From Gammaproteobacteria bacterium (GTDB lineage: Bacteria; Pseudomonadota; Gammaproteobacteria; GRL18), in NCBI GenBank assembly GCA_027012135.1, contig JALUZF010000085.1, positions 1-33,646 on the forward strand: a DNA stretch of 33,646 nt, given 5' to 3'. The position numbers and the translations under genes were made by a program. Shown piece by piece: positions 1 to 8,617 of this stretch. The notes below the pieces were generated by a model. The model was not told the origin of the DNA and ran no database searches. It saw nothing but the letters and a program-made list of their open reading frames with translations. How positions within the stretch are numbered: position 1 is the stretch's first letter; each line of letters opens with the position of its first letter.

Positions 1-10
1 ATGTAAGATA

Positions 11-1102
<1,092 letters not shown>

Positions 1103-1103
1103 C

Positions 1104-1137
1104 AAAAAAGGGGAAAGACTTTCGCCTTTCCCCTTTT
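1104..1137 (-). terminator. Rho-independent terminator after rplT
   Basis: Stem GGGGAAAG / CTTTCCCC (8 bp, positions 1110-1117 with 1126-1133). It is followed on the minus strand by a run of six T (complement of 1104-1109), and the other side also carries a short T-run. It lies between rplT and pheS and should end the thrS-infC-rpmI-rplT transcript, or act as an attenuator for pheS. Confidence 0.85.
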
Positions 1138-1152
1138 GTTGATCTCAACCCT

Positions 1153-1183
1153 GAGAAAAATAACTGTTGAGTAAATAACTGTT
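1153..1183. repeat. Two-copy tandem repeat (15-16 bp)
   Basis: GAGAAAAATAACTGTT (1153-1168) is followed directly by GAGTAAATAACTGTT (1169-1183). It lies in the rplT-pheS spacer just upstream of the terminator. Its role is unknown; it could be a slippage duplication or a protein-binding site. Confidence 0.6.
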
Positions 1184-1221
1184 CAGATATTATTGGCTTC
1201 AGGGTCGGCAATCGGTTCCGG

Positions 1222-1581
1222 CTATGCAGAAAGTGCTGCTTTGGCTTGTTCAGCAATGGCAGCAAATGCTGGTTTGTCGGTAATGGCCATATCAGAAAGT
1301 ACCTTACGGTCGATTTCGATATTGGCTTTTTTCAGGCCATTGATCATACGGCTATAGCTTAAACCGTGCTCACGCGCACCGGCGTTGATACGGGCAATCC
1401 ATAACTGACGGAACTGACGCTTACGCTGACGACGGTCACGATAGGCGTATTGACCGGCTTTGGTTACGGCCTGGACCGCAACGCGATAGACATTTTTACG
1501 GCGTCCGGAATAACCTTTCGCCTGCTTGATAACTTTCTTGTGACGGGCACGGGCCTGTACACCACGTTTTACTCTTGCCAT
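1222..1581 (-). CDS. rplT: 50S ribosomal protein L20
   Basis: Large-subunit protein needed for early 50S assembly; it binds 23S rRNA. The 119 residues begin [16 protein letters not shown], the canonical L20 start, with the basic N-terminal extension and the conserved [10 protein letters not shown] segment near residues 59-68. It follows rpmI by 19 bp and is last in the infC-rpmI-rplT operon, before the terminator at 1104-1137. In E. coli L20 represses translation of this operon by binding mRNA upstream of rpmI. The infC-rpmI spacer here has repeats that could do the same job (inference). Confidence 0.98.
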   Translation of the reverse strand: MARVKRGVQARARHKKVIKQAKGYSGRRKNVYRVAVQAVTKAGQYAYRDRRQRKRQFRQLWIARINAGAREHGLSYSRMINGLKKANIEIDRKVLSDMAITDKPAFAAIAEQAKAALSA

Positions 1582-1600
1582 TTTACGCTACTCCCTTATC

Positions 1601-1798
1601 TTACTTTAAACGCAGCATGCGTTTGATGGAAAGAACATCTGATTTATCAATGGCATCAGGTGCACGTAAATGACGCTTACGCTTGGTGGTCATTTTGGTC
1701 AGAATATGGCTGCGGTTGGAATTTCCGCGCTTGATACGACCAGAAGCGGTAACGCGAAAACGCTTGGAAGCGCCGCGTTTGGATTTCATTTTTGGCAT
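1601..1798 (-). CDS. rpmI: 50S ribosomal protein L35
   Basis: Small basic 65-residue large-subunit protein. [20 protein letters not shown] is the standard L35 opening, and the C-terminus [10 protein letters not shown] is also typical. AGAGGTG lies upstream of the ATG. It sits between infC (171-bp spacer) and rplT (19-bp spacer). Spacer length and repeats ahead of it suggest leader-based control of rpmI-rplT translation. Confidence 0.97.
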   Translation of the reverse strand: MPKMKSKRGASKRFRVTASGRIKRGNSNRSHILTKMTTKRKRHLRAPDAIDKSDVLSIKRMLRLK

Positions 1799-1891
1799 AA
1801 TTCACCTCTAAAAATTTTACGCATTGTGATTACCTCTCTGCCTTTACTCTTTATAAAAGAGATTAAAGGAGGAAGTTTAAAGTGCAACTTA

Positions 1892-1917
1892 TTTAAAGCA
1901 CATTTTAAAAGCACATT
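1892..1917. repeat. 13-bp direct repeat in infC-rpmI spacer
   Basis: TTTAAAGCACATT (1892-1904) is followed directly by TTAAAAGCACATT (1905-1917). A GTGCAA block at 1882-1887 can pair with the GCAC cores. In the mRNA this falls upstream of rpmI, where E. coli carries the L20 translational operator. An L20-binding role is a guess from position only. Confidence 0.45.
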
Positions 1918-1969
1918 GAGTAACACTTTAACCTGGCTGGAAAACCCGAGGAAGGTCTCTGCAAGGTGG

Positions 1970-2521
1970 TTACTTTTTGTTGCTTTTTGGCGACAGCACC
2001 ATAACTATTTGACGACCTTCAAGCTTTGCCCGTTGTTCAACATTGGCAATGTCTTCGAGATCTTTGGCTATCCGTTCCAGCATTTCGAGTCCCAGCTCTC
2101 TGTGAGCCATTTCCCGTCCGCGGAAACGCAGGGTAACCTTGGTTTTATCACCATTTTCAAGAAAACGAGTCAGGTTGCGTAATTTGACCTGGTAATCGCC
2201 TTCTTCAGTCCCCGGTCTGAGTTTGACCTCTTTAACCTGGGTTTGTTTCTGTCTTTTCTTTTCCTGAGCCTTTTTCTTTTTCTGCTCAAAAATAAATTTG
2301 CCATGGTCCATAATACGGACTACGGGTGGATTGGCAGTTGCTGCAATTTCCACTAAATCAAAATCTTCTGCTTCGGCAAGCTTTTTGGCTTCCATCAGGC
2401 TCATAATGCCTAGTGATTCCCCGTCGGAACCCGTTACCCGAACTTCTCTGGCGGTTATTTCATCGTTTATACGAGGGGTGTTTGACCTGGACTTGTCAAA
2501 CTGTTTTCTTGGGACTGCGAT
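1970..2521 (-). CDS. infC: Translation initiation factor IF-3, AUC start
   Basis: IF-3 binds the 30S subunit, prevents 50S joining and checks the start codon and initiator tRNA. The only in-frame ATG (2404) would remove the conserved N-domain. Reading upstream continues in frame through [18 protein letters not shown] to an ATC codon at 2521-2519, preceded by GGAG at good spacing and followed by Ala-Val-Pro-Arg. This gives 183 residues, against 180 in E. coli, whose infC starts at AUU. Rare start codons let IF-3 repress its own synthesis, so AUC fits known autoregulation. The C-domain holds [12 protein letters not shown] and the usual lysine-rich linker. A 351-bp gap separates it from thrS. 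Confidence 0.95.
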   Translation of the reverse strand: MAVPRKQFDKSRSNTPRINDEITAREVRVTGSDGESLGIMSLMEAKKLAEAEDFDLVEIAATANPPVVRIMDHGKFIFEQKKKKAQEKKRQKQTQVKEVKLRPGTEEGDYQVKLRNLTRFLENGDKTKVTLRFRGREMAHRELGLEMLERIAKDLEDIANVEQRAKLEGRQIVMVLSPKSNKK

Positions 2522-2872
2522 GGTTTGTTCTCCTGCCTTTTGCTTAGCTATTCGTTTTAAATTTTAGTTTTAAATGAGTTAAATCAGTATATCCGACCGT
2601 AACTGCTTTACCAAAGTCTACTGAACGCCGTATTTTAGTAAACTTTTTCAGGAATTACTACTGTGTTGTTCAAGTTTTTTGTAACTATCCAGCGTATTCA
2701 TCTTTTGCACCACTCTTGTAGGTAAGAGATGCGTTATTTTCGTACTCAAATGGTCACGTATTGATATACGCTCACATTCTCCGTGCGAAAATGCCTTGAA
2801 CTGGCACAAAATCTAAACACGCTGAACAGTTACATTCTTAGAAACAGCAAAAAACCTTCAATAACAAACAAC
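2522..2872. other. thrS-infC spacer with two hairpins
   Basis: No gene is seen in this 351-bp gap. It contains a compact hairpin (2707-2732, CTCTT/AAGAG core with GCA/TGC outer pairs and a 6-nt loop). Four bases later comes a longer interrupted palindrome (2736-2792): outer ATTTTCG/CGAAAAT, then ATG/CAT pairs, then CGTAT/ATACG around a TGAT loop. On the minus strand both would lie in the infC leader. This could be a dispersed palindromic repeat or a leader RNA; no second copy was noticed in the window. Confidence 0.5.
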
Positions 2873-4792
2873 TTATTGATTTTCAAGACCGTAAGTTTTA
2901 ATTTCCTGAGTCATTTTAGCCATTAAATCAGCCAGGCTCATGGCCCCCAGATCTTCACCGTCACGGGTTCGTACTGCAATGGTATTATTCTCGATTTCCC
3001 GGTCACCCGCGACCAGTATATAAGGTACCCGCTGCAGGGTATGTTCACGGATCTTAAAGCCGATTTTTTCATTTCTTAAATCCGCTTCAGCTCTGAAACC
3101 GGCATCTTTAAGCTGTTTGACCACGTCGGTCACATAATCGGCCTGTTTATCGGTGATCCCCATAACCACGGTTTGAACCGGAGACAGCCATAAAGGCATC
3201 TTACCGGCGTGTTCTTCAATCAGAATACCAATAAAGCGTTCCAGGGAACCTAAAATGGCGCGGTGAATCATTACCGGTACCTGTTTTTCACCGTGCTCAT
3301 CAATGTAGTGGGCATCCAGACGGCCGGGCATGGAGAAATCCACCTGTGCCGTACCGCACTGCCAGACCCGGCCGATACAGTCTTTTAGAGAGAATTCAAT
3401 TTTTGGACCGTAAAAAGCCCCTTCACCCGGCTGCAGCTCCCAGTCCAGTTTTTTACTGTCCAGAGCCGCTTCCAGTGCCGCTTCTGCCTTGTCCCATACA
3501 TCATCGGAACCCACCCGCTGTTCCGGACGGGTGGAAAGCTTGATCTGAATATCGGTAAAACCGAAATCTTTATAAACAGCAAACAGTAAATCAATAAATT
3601 CTGAAATTTCGCTCTGGATCTGATCTTCAGTACAGAAAATATGCGCATCATCCTGCACAAAATTTCTTACCCGCATTAAACCATGCAGGGTACCGGAAGG
3701 TTCGTTACGGTGACAGGAACCAAATTCTGCCATACGCAAAGGTAAATCACGGTAGGATTTCAGGCCGGTATTAAAAATCTGTATATGACAGGGACAGTTC
3801 ATTGGTTTAACAGCATAGTCCCGGTTTTCGGAATGGGTGGTAAACATCATGTCGCTGAACTTGTCCCAGTGACCAGATTTTTCCCATAAGCTGCGATCCA
3901 CAACCTGGGGTGTACGGACTTCCTGGTAGTTGTTTTTAACCAGTACCTTACGTACATATTGCTCCACTTCCTGATAGATGATCCAGCCCTTATCATGCCA
4001 GAACACCATACCCGGTGCTTCTTCCTGCATATGGAATAAATCCTGCTGCTTGCCCAGTTTGCGGTGATCGCGTTTTTCTGCTTCTTCCAGACGATGCAGA
4101 TAGGCTTTCAGATCTTTCTTGTTGGCCCAGGCGGTGCCGTAGATACGCTGCAGCATTTCATTATTAGAATCACCGCGCCAGTAAGCACCGGCCAGTTTCA
4201 TTAATTTAAAGGATTTAAGCTTACCGGTAGAAGGGACATGCGGGCCGCGGCACAGATCGATAAAATCACCCTGCTGATATAAGGATAAATCTTCATCGGC
4301 AGGAATACTTTCAATAATTTCGGCCTTGTATTCTTCACCCATATCACGGAAGAACTTAACCGCTTCATCACGGGACTTAACTGTGCGGGTAATGGGATAA
4401 TTCTGTTTGACCAGTTCGGCCATTTTTTTCTCTATGGCCGTCAGATCTTCCGGGGTAAAACTTTCTTTATAGGCAAAGTCATAATAAAAACCATCTTCAA
4501 TAACCGGACCGATAGTCACCTGAGCATCGGGGAACAGTTCCTTAACAGCCTGCGCCAGTAAATGCGCTGTAGAATGACGGATAACCTCCAGACCTTCTTC
4601 ATCACGGTCGGTCACAATGGCCACCTGGGCATCCCTGTCAACCACATAGGATGTATCCACCAGCTTACCGTCCACTTTACCGGCTAAAGCCGCTTTAGCG
4701 AGACCGGGACCAATATCCGCAGCGATATCATGAATTGAAACAGCCGAATCAAATTGACGAGTAGAACCATCAGGCAAGGTAACAACAGGCAT
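2873..4792 (-). CDS. thrS: Threonyl-tRNA synthetase
   Basis: Charges tRNA-Thr with threonine and edits mischarged serine. I use the ATG giving [10 protein letters not shown] (639 residues), the conserved start of the TGS domain; a TTG four codons upstream is open but has no support. Order: TGS domain (about 1-62); editing domain with HxxxH (H73, H77) and CRGPH; class II core with NCPCH (Cys at 333, the zinc-ligand position) and motif 3; anticodon-binding domain (about 535-639). No clear Shine-Dalgarno precedes the start. E. coli ThrRS represses its own mRNA; no operator of that kind could be identified here by eye. Confidence 0.97.
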   Translation of the reverse strand: MPVVTLPDGSTRQFDSAVSIHDIAADIGPGLAKAALAGKVDGKLVDTSYVVDRDAQVAIVTDRDEEGLEVIRHSTAHLLAQAVKELFPDAQVTIGPVIEDGFYYDFAYKESFTPEDLTAIEKKMAELVKQNYPITRTVKSRDEAVKFFRDMGEEYKAEIIESIPADEDLSLYQQGDFIDLCRGPHVPSTGKLKSFKLMKLAGAYWRGDSNNEMLQRIYGTAWANKKDLKAYLHRLEEAEKRDHRKLGKQQDLFHMQEEAPGMVFWHDKGWIIYQEVEQYVRKVLVKNNYQEVRTPQVVDRSLWEKSGHWDKFSDMMFTTHSENRDYAVKPMNCPCHIQIFNTGLKSYRDLPLRMAEFGSCHRNEPSGTLHGLMRVRNFVQDDAHIFCTEDQIQSEISEFIDLLFAVYKDFGFTDIQIKLSTRPEQRVGSDDVWDKAEAALEAALDSKKLDWELQPGEGAFYGPKIEFSLKDCIGRVWQCGTAQVDFSMPGRLDAHYIDEHGEKQVPVMIHRAILGSLERFIGILIEEHAGKMPLWLSPVQTVVMGITDKQADYVTDVVKQLKDAGFRAEADLRNEKIGFKIREHTLQRVPYILVAGDREIENNTIAVRTRDGEDLGAMSLADLMAKMTQEIKTYGLENQ

Positions 4793-5096
4793 TTTATAAA
4801 CCAACCAGTATTTAGAATTAAAGATTAAGAGCTAACGAAAACAGCGCATTATAACCCACTCGCTGAACGTCTGAAAGACCGGTAAGTCTAAATATATAAG
4901 CCTTATATCAGTAAAAAGTGCAACTTACGCCAAAAAATCACCTTTCTTACAGAAAGTTTAGGTAATTTCCTACAATTGTAGGCTACAGAGATGCTTATAA
5001 TGAAAAACATAATCCTAACTAAATCAACAAAGGGCTAAGCAGGAATACTTACTGAGATTGAGATCTTTATTGTGAAGCAAGATGTGCAGATAATAT
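4793..5096. other. Intergenic region, thrS / small ORF
   Basis: 304 bp between divergent genes. It holds a CTTTC-TTACA-GAAAG hairpin (4942-4956), the 14-bp palindrome at 4969-4982 and a TATAAT at 4996-5001, described separately. No tRNA or gene is seen. Confidence 0.5.
4969..5001 (+). promoter_or_regulatory. Palindromic operator with TATAAT box
   Basis: CCTACAATTGTAGG (4969-4982) is a perfect 14-bp palindrome. A consensus TATAAT follows at 4996-5001, so the palindrome lies over the -35 region of a rightward promoter. A dimeric repressor or activator site is the likely reading. The nearest rightward gene is the small ORF at 5097. Confidence 0.5.
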
Positions 5097-5294
5097 ATGG
5101 ATAGTAATAGCCAGTTATCCGATCGGCTCCTGCACGAAATTATGCAACTGGAGCAGGAAATCGACAAAATCATGGCGCTTAACGGCAACCGTGAGGACGT
5201 TGTTGTCCGTAAATATCGCAGTTTTATCCTGGCCAAGCAGAACAAGTTAAAAAAGCTGAATAATAATTATCATTCATTAAGGAAATATTTATAA
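5097..5294 (+). CDS. Small coiled-coil hypothetical protein
   Basis: 65 residues, not recognised. The sequence is strongly charged and helical: LLHEIMQLEQEIDKIM near the N-terminus has heptad-like spacing, and the C-terminus is lysine-rich (NKLKKLNNNYHSLRKYL). No signal peptide or membrane segment. Support is the upstream TATAAT/palindrome promoter and protein-like composition; there is no strong ribosome site. It sits alone between divergent thrS and convergent pfkA. It could be a small nucleic-acid-binding or structural protein, but no function is assigned. Confidence 0.5.
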   Translation: MDSNSQLSDRLLHEIMQLEQEIDKIMALNGNREDVVVRKYRSFILAKQNKLKKLNNNYHSLRKYL

Positions 5295-5357
5295 CTAAAC
5301 CAGTCAGGAACAATAGTGTTTAGCTCTGGAAATTAACCCTGCCCACTTAAAGTAAAT

Positions 5358-6410
5358 CTAATCGCCCAGACAAATCCCCAAACTTCTCAGACTTTCCAGT
5401 AATGGATGATCATCAGGAATAATACGTCGATTACCGGCAATTTCTTCCAGTGGAACCGGCACTGCATAACCGCCCCGCTCGGCCACCATAACACCGGACT
5501 GTCCCTGTGCAATCAGATCCACTGCTTTTGTACCCAGCTTGGTGGCCAGAATACGATCTGCGGCTGAGGGACTACCGCCGCGCATTACATGCCCCAGACT
5601 GGTCAGACGGGTTTCCAGGCCGGTTAATTCTGCCAGTCGATGAGTCAGATGTATAGCGGCACTGTCTTCACACTCCTCAGGCATTTCACTTTCATCTTCC
5701 GGACGGGCACCTTCGGCAACAGCGACAATAGAAAAACGCTTACCTTTACGGTTACGTTTAATCAGGGCATCTCTTATGACATTAATATCATAAGGAATTT
5801 CCGGAATCACCACGACATCAGCACCGCCTGCCAGTCCAGAGGCCGCTGTCAGCCAGCCGGTATTATGCCCCATAACCTCTACCACCATAACCCGGTGATG
5901 ACTGGAAGCCGTAGAGTGCAGGCGGTCAATCGCTTCGGTGGCAATTTCTACTGCCGTATCATAACCAAAACAGGCATCGGTGCCCCAGACATCATTATCT
6001 ATTGTCTTGGGCAGAGTAATAATTTTCATACTGGTTTTTTTCAGCAGGCGCAGGGCATTTTTCTGAGTCCCGCCGCCGCCGATACAGACCAGCGCATCCA
6101 GATGCAGTTTCTGATAGTTGTCTTCAGCCTGAGAGATGGTATCCACCACTTTATCACCAATGGACATTTTATGCGGCTTATCCCGGCTGGTACCCAGAAT
6201 TGTGCCGCCAAAAGTCAGGATGCCTGACAGATTGTCATCCCCCAGACGTTCATAACGATTCTCCGCCAGGCCTCTGAAACCATCCAGAAAGCCGATAACT
6301 TCCATTCCATATTGTTTAATAGCCGATTTTGCCACACCACGAATGGCGGCATTCAGGCCCTGACAGTCACCTCCGGCAGTCAAAATACCAATTGACTTAG
6401 AATCACTCAT
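5358..6410 (-). CDS. pfkA: 6-phosphofructokinase (group III-like)
   Basis: Phosphorylates fructose 6-phosphate to fructose 1,6-bisphosphate in glycolysis. 350 residues. [13 protein letters not shown] (13-25) is the N-terminal phosphate-binding loop, PKTIDND (134-140) holds the catalytic Asp138, and MGHNTGWL (180-187) and [11 protein letters not shown] match fructose-phosphate binding segments. The donor-specificity positions are mixed. IGGGGT (110-115) has Gly where PPi enzymes carry Asp104 (E. coli numbering), but Lys135 stands where ATP enzymes such as E. coli carry Gly124. Asp103 is also replaced by Gly. ATP is the likelier donor, but PPi cannot be excluded. Single gene with an ATG start. 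Confidence 0.93.
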   Translation of the reverse strand: MSDSKSIGILTAGGDCQGLNAAIRGVAKSAIKQYGMEVIGFLDGFRGLAENRYERLGDDNLSGILTFGGTILGTSRDKPHKMSIGDKVVDTISQAEDNYQKLHLDALVCIGGGGTQKNALRLLKKTSMKIITLPKTIDNDVWGTDACFGYDTAVEIATEAIDRLHSTASSHHRVMVVEVMGHNTGWLTAASGLAGGADVVVIPEIPYDINVIRDALIKRNRKGKRFSIVAVAEGARPEDESEMPEECEDSAAIHLTHRLAELTGLETRLTSLGHVMRGGSPSAADRILATKLGTKAVDLIAQGQSGVMVAERGGYAVPVPLEEIAGNRRIIPDDHPLLESLRSLGICLGD

Positions 6411-6526
6411 ACTAATACCTGCTATTAATAAAAAACCTGAATAAGACTATAGTAAAATTATTATCACAAATAAAATAAAAAAAGTGCCTAATCGCTACAT
6501 TCCTTAGATCTGGATTCAGTTTTATC

Positions 6527-7330
6527 TTACGGGGGGCTGCTTAAAGCTGTGCCTGTATGAAAAGCCTGCAAACGCTGCAACTCACCTGAGTGTTTCTGCA
6601 CATCTTTATAAGCCCGTTTAAAATAACTGCGCAGGGATTTCTTCACATGAGGGTTTACGTCCTTAAGCGGAATATCCTTAAGGACAGCAAAAATAGCCAA
6701 AGCATAGGTTATATCATATTGTGACAGAAACGACTGACGCTGAACTTTCTGCGGCTGACAACTGCCGCAGGTGGTATTGCGGTATTCAAAGGCACTATTG
6801 GCAAACATCAGCCCAAAGCCCATAAAAACCGCCAGTACTTCAGTAATATGCGGCCAGTTATCTTCTCCGCCCGGCGGTAGATTTTGCGCCATTGAACCCA
6901 GATAGTGAGCCAGTGTGTGAGAAAAAGAAGCAATAATGGCTTCCGGATTCGTCACCTGGCGAGGGTCATATAAAATAGCCAGGCTCTCAGCCTCATTCTG
7001 ACTATCAGCAATACGCCCTTCCATCGTTCTTAAAGAAGAACCCTGAATCGTTAACTGAGCCTGTCGGGTTAGACAGGTCTGATCCGTAGTTAATCGACAG
7101 GGCCAGTGTTTTAAACCGGCGTATTCCCTGACCCTGTCAAAGATAATCTGCGCCATTTCCTCTGCACTGGAAGCCGTACCCGGAAAATACCGGTTAGAAG
7201 GGATAACCAGAATACTGTCTTCAAAGAACAGATCGGCATCAAAATTTTCCAATGCCCAGGCATAGACATCAAATAACCATTGTACCGATTCTTCATCCAG
7301 AACCGGGGTTGTTTTTAAAAAACCTAAAAT
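6527..7330 (-). CDS. Conserved hypothetical protein, degenerate zincin-like, AUU start
   Basis: Not a gene I can name, but the sequence looks like a conserved family. There is no in-frame ATG at the front. A TTG at 7252 would cut into the protein, because protein-like sequence (GFLKTTPVLDEESVQWLFD) continues upstream to a TAG. The best start is ATT at 7330-7328, eight bases after GGAG, giving 267 residues. HTLAH (138-142) sits where a HEXXH zinc motif would be, with Thr replacing the catalytic Glu; a further Glu (164) in HITEVLAVFMGFGLMFANSAF could be the third ligand. A Cys pair follows (CGSC, 188-191). The tail is basic. It may be a metal-binding but non-peptidase protein. Stands alone between pfkA and the divergent proline-rich gene. 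Confidence 0.75.
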   Translation of the reverse strand: MLGFLKTTPVLDEESVQWLFDVYAWALENFDADLFFEDSILVIPSNRYFPGTASSAEEMAQIIFDRVREYAGLKHWPCRLTTDQTCLTRQAQLTIQGSSLRTMEGRIADSQNEAESLAILYDPRQVTNPEAIIASFSHTLAHYLGSMAQNLPPGGEDNWPHITEVLAVFMGFGLMFANSAFEYRNTTCGSCQPQKVQRQSFLSQYDITYALAIFAVLKDIPLKDVNPHVKKSLRSYFKRAYKDVQKHSGELQRLQAFHTGTALSSPP

Positions 7331-7464
7331 AATACTGTCTCCGTAAAATTGAACGTGTAAGATCTATAACCTGCTGCTTGAGCACTATTTGAACTCTAAG
7401 AGTAGGTAGTTTCCCTATATTTTAGTATATTAGCAAATAGTAATGGATAGATTTTAAAATAAGG

Positions 7465-7479
7465 TCTATACTATATAGA
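7465..7479 (+). promoter_or_regulatory. Inverted repeat upstream of proline-rich gene
   Basis: TCTATA-CTA-TATAGA (6-bp arms, 3-bp spacer) overlaps a TATACT -10-like box (7467-7472), 34 bp before the start codon at 7513. It is AT-rich, so the match is weak evidence for an operator or promoter. Confidence 0.35.
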
Positions 7480-7512
7480 TTATTATAAATGAGCAGAAGT
7501 AAGGAGAAAACA

Positions 7513-8571
7513 ATGCTCTTCCAAAACCGTAAATTAATTATGACTGCCTGCACAGTTCCGACTTTTCTGGCTGTTGTCGGGTTCAGTCTGGGGGGAGCCC
7601 ATGCCAGTGAGACTGCGCTCAATACTGATACTGTCAATTTCCAGGGCCAGGAATACCGTTATCCGCCTGCCGAGGCATTTAATAGACCAGTAAGCAGACC
7701 CAGAACAGCGGTTACCAGCACGGCCAAACCTGTTAACCGGACTCCGGTTCAGACAGTCAGGCGCCCGATGGCCGGCAATTATAACAAGCCCCGGTATACT
7801 AATACCCCATATAATAATACCCGGCCTTATCCAGATAATATCAGACCTTATTCAGCCAGACCACCAGTAAATCGCCCCGTACCCTATAGCAGACCCGGAC
7901 CAGTAGCTGGACCTCGTCCTGTTGTTGGACCTGGCGTAAGACCTGGTGCGATGCCACCTCCTTATGCCAGAAATGGTGCTCCTTATACCAGAAACGGTGT
8001 GCCGCCAGCACCGCAGGCAAGACCGGGTTATATACCTCCGCCGCCTCGCCCTGCTGGAGCGCCACCGTTAAATCCGCCTTTTGCGGGTCCGGGCAACCAG
8101 TCAACACCTGGAAATTCAGCCGTTGTTATTCGCGATCCTGACATCCCGAAAGAATACGCCAATAACCCGTATATTAATGGTACCTATACCAGTAAGCCAC
8201 CGCCACCGGTTAACAATCCAAATGCAGGTCGTCGCGGAGGCAGCGGCCCCTTTAAAAACATGGGCTTCGGCCCCTTTAACGGCAATGATGCCCCCTGGGA
8301 AACCTGGCCCTTTGGTTCCAAAGACAGTTTCTGGAGTCGAAAAGAATTTCCATTAAAAAATCAACACCCCAGTGACTGGTTTAACCCTGGCGATCCTAAA
8401 GAAGGACTGGCCGTTATGTGGGATGATTTAATTGCTGCCCCCGATGATCTGGGGACTATGCCCGGCGGCTGGAATGTGCCTTCAGTACGTGTCCCCAACC
8501 CGGTGGATCTTGAAGATCAGCTGGAAAAAGCCAGTAAGGAAGTGCCCGATTTAATACGTGTTTATGAATAA
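7513..8571 (+). CDS. Secreted proline-rich protein
   Basis: 352 residues from the ATG at 7513, chosen because AAGGAG lies seven bases upstream; an earlier in-frame ATG (7489) overlaps that ribosome site. A signal peptide is clear: basic MLFQNRK, a hydrophobic stretch, and a cleavage site after GAHA (about residue 30). Residues 50-200 are rich in Pro, Arg, Tyr, Asn and Gly with PPP runs and RP/NRP repeats, so likely disordered. The C-terminal third is different: Trp/Phe/Gly-rich (GPFKNMGFGPFNGNDAPWE), then an acidic helix-like end. It probably acts in the periplasm, cell surface or sulfur-globule-like envelope (speculative). Two cysteines at most occur, in the signal region. rapA follows after 44 bp. 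Confidence 0.8.
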   Translation: MLFQNRKLIMTACTVPTFLAVVGFSLGGAHASETALNTDTVNFQGQEYRYPPAEAFNRPVSRPRTAVTSTAKPVNRTPVQTVRRPMAGNYNKPRYTNTPYNNTRPYPDNIRPYSARPPVNRPVPYSRPGPVAGPRPVVGPGVRPGAMPPPYARNGAPYTRNGVPPAPQARPGYIPPPPRPAGAPPLNPPFAGPGNQSTPGNSAVVIRDPDIPKEYANNPYINGTYTSKPPPPVNNPNAGRRGGSGPFKNMGFGPFNGNDAPWETWPFGSKDSFWSRKEFPLKNQHPSDWFNPGDPKEGLAVMWDDLIAAPDDLGTMPGGWNVPSVRVPNPVDLEDQLEKASKEVPDLIRVYE

Positions 8572-8575
8572 TTAC

Positions 8576-8617
8576 AGGTTTTAGGTACAAGGTCTTAGGT
8601 GCAGGGCTTTAGCAGGT
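8576..8617 (+). repeat. 7-bp phased repeat ahead of rapA
   Basis: Six consecutive 7-mers: AGGTTTT, AGGTACA, AGGTCTT, AGGTGCA, GGGCTTT, AGCAGGT. The first four share AGGT at exact 7-bp spacing. The array fills the gap after the proline-rich gene and runs into the GTG start of rapA, whose only ribosome-site candidates lie inside it. Confidence 0.65.

Noticed and set aside
4793-4804. Four-residue N-terminal extension of ThrS from TTG
   Set aside because: The family begins at MPV and the TTG has no ribosome site.
1880-4926. Shared 13-mer AAAGTGCAACTTA at about 1879 and 4914
   Set aside because: Several 13-base matches are expected by chance in 33 kb, and the flanks do not match.
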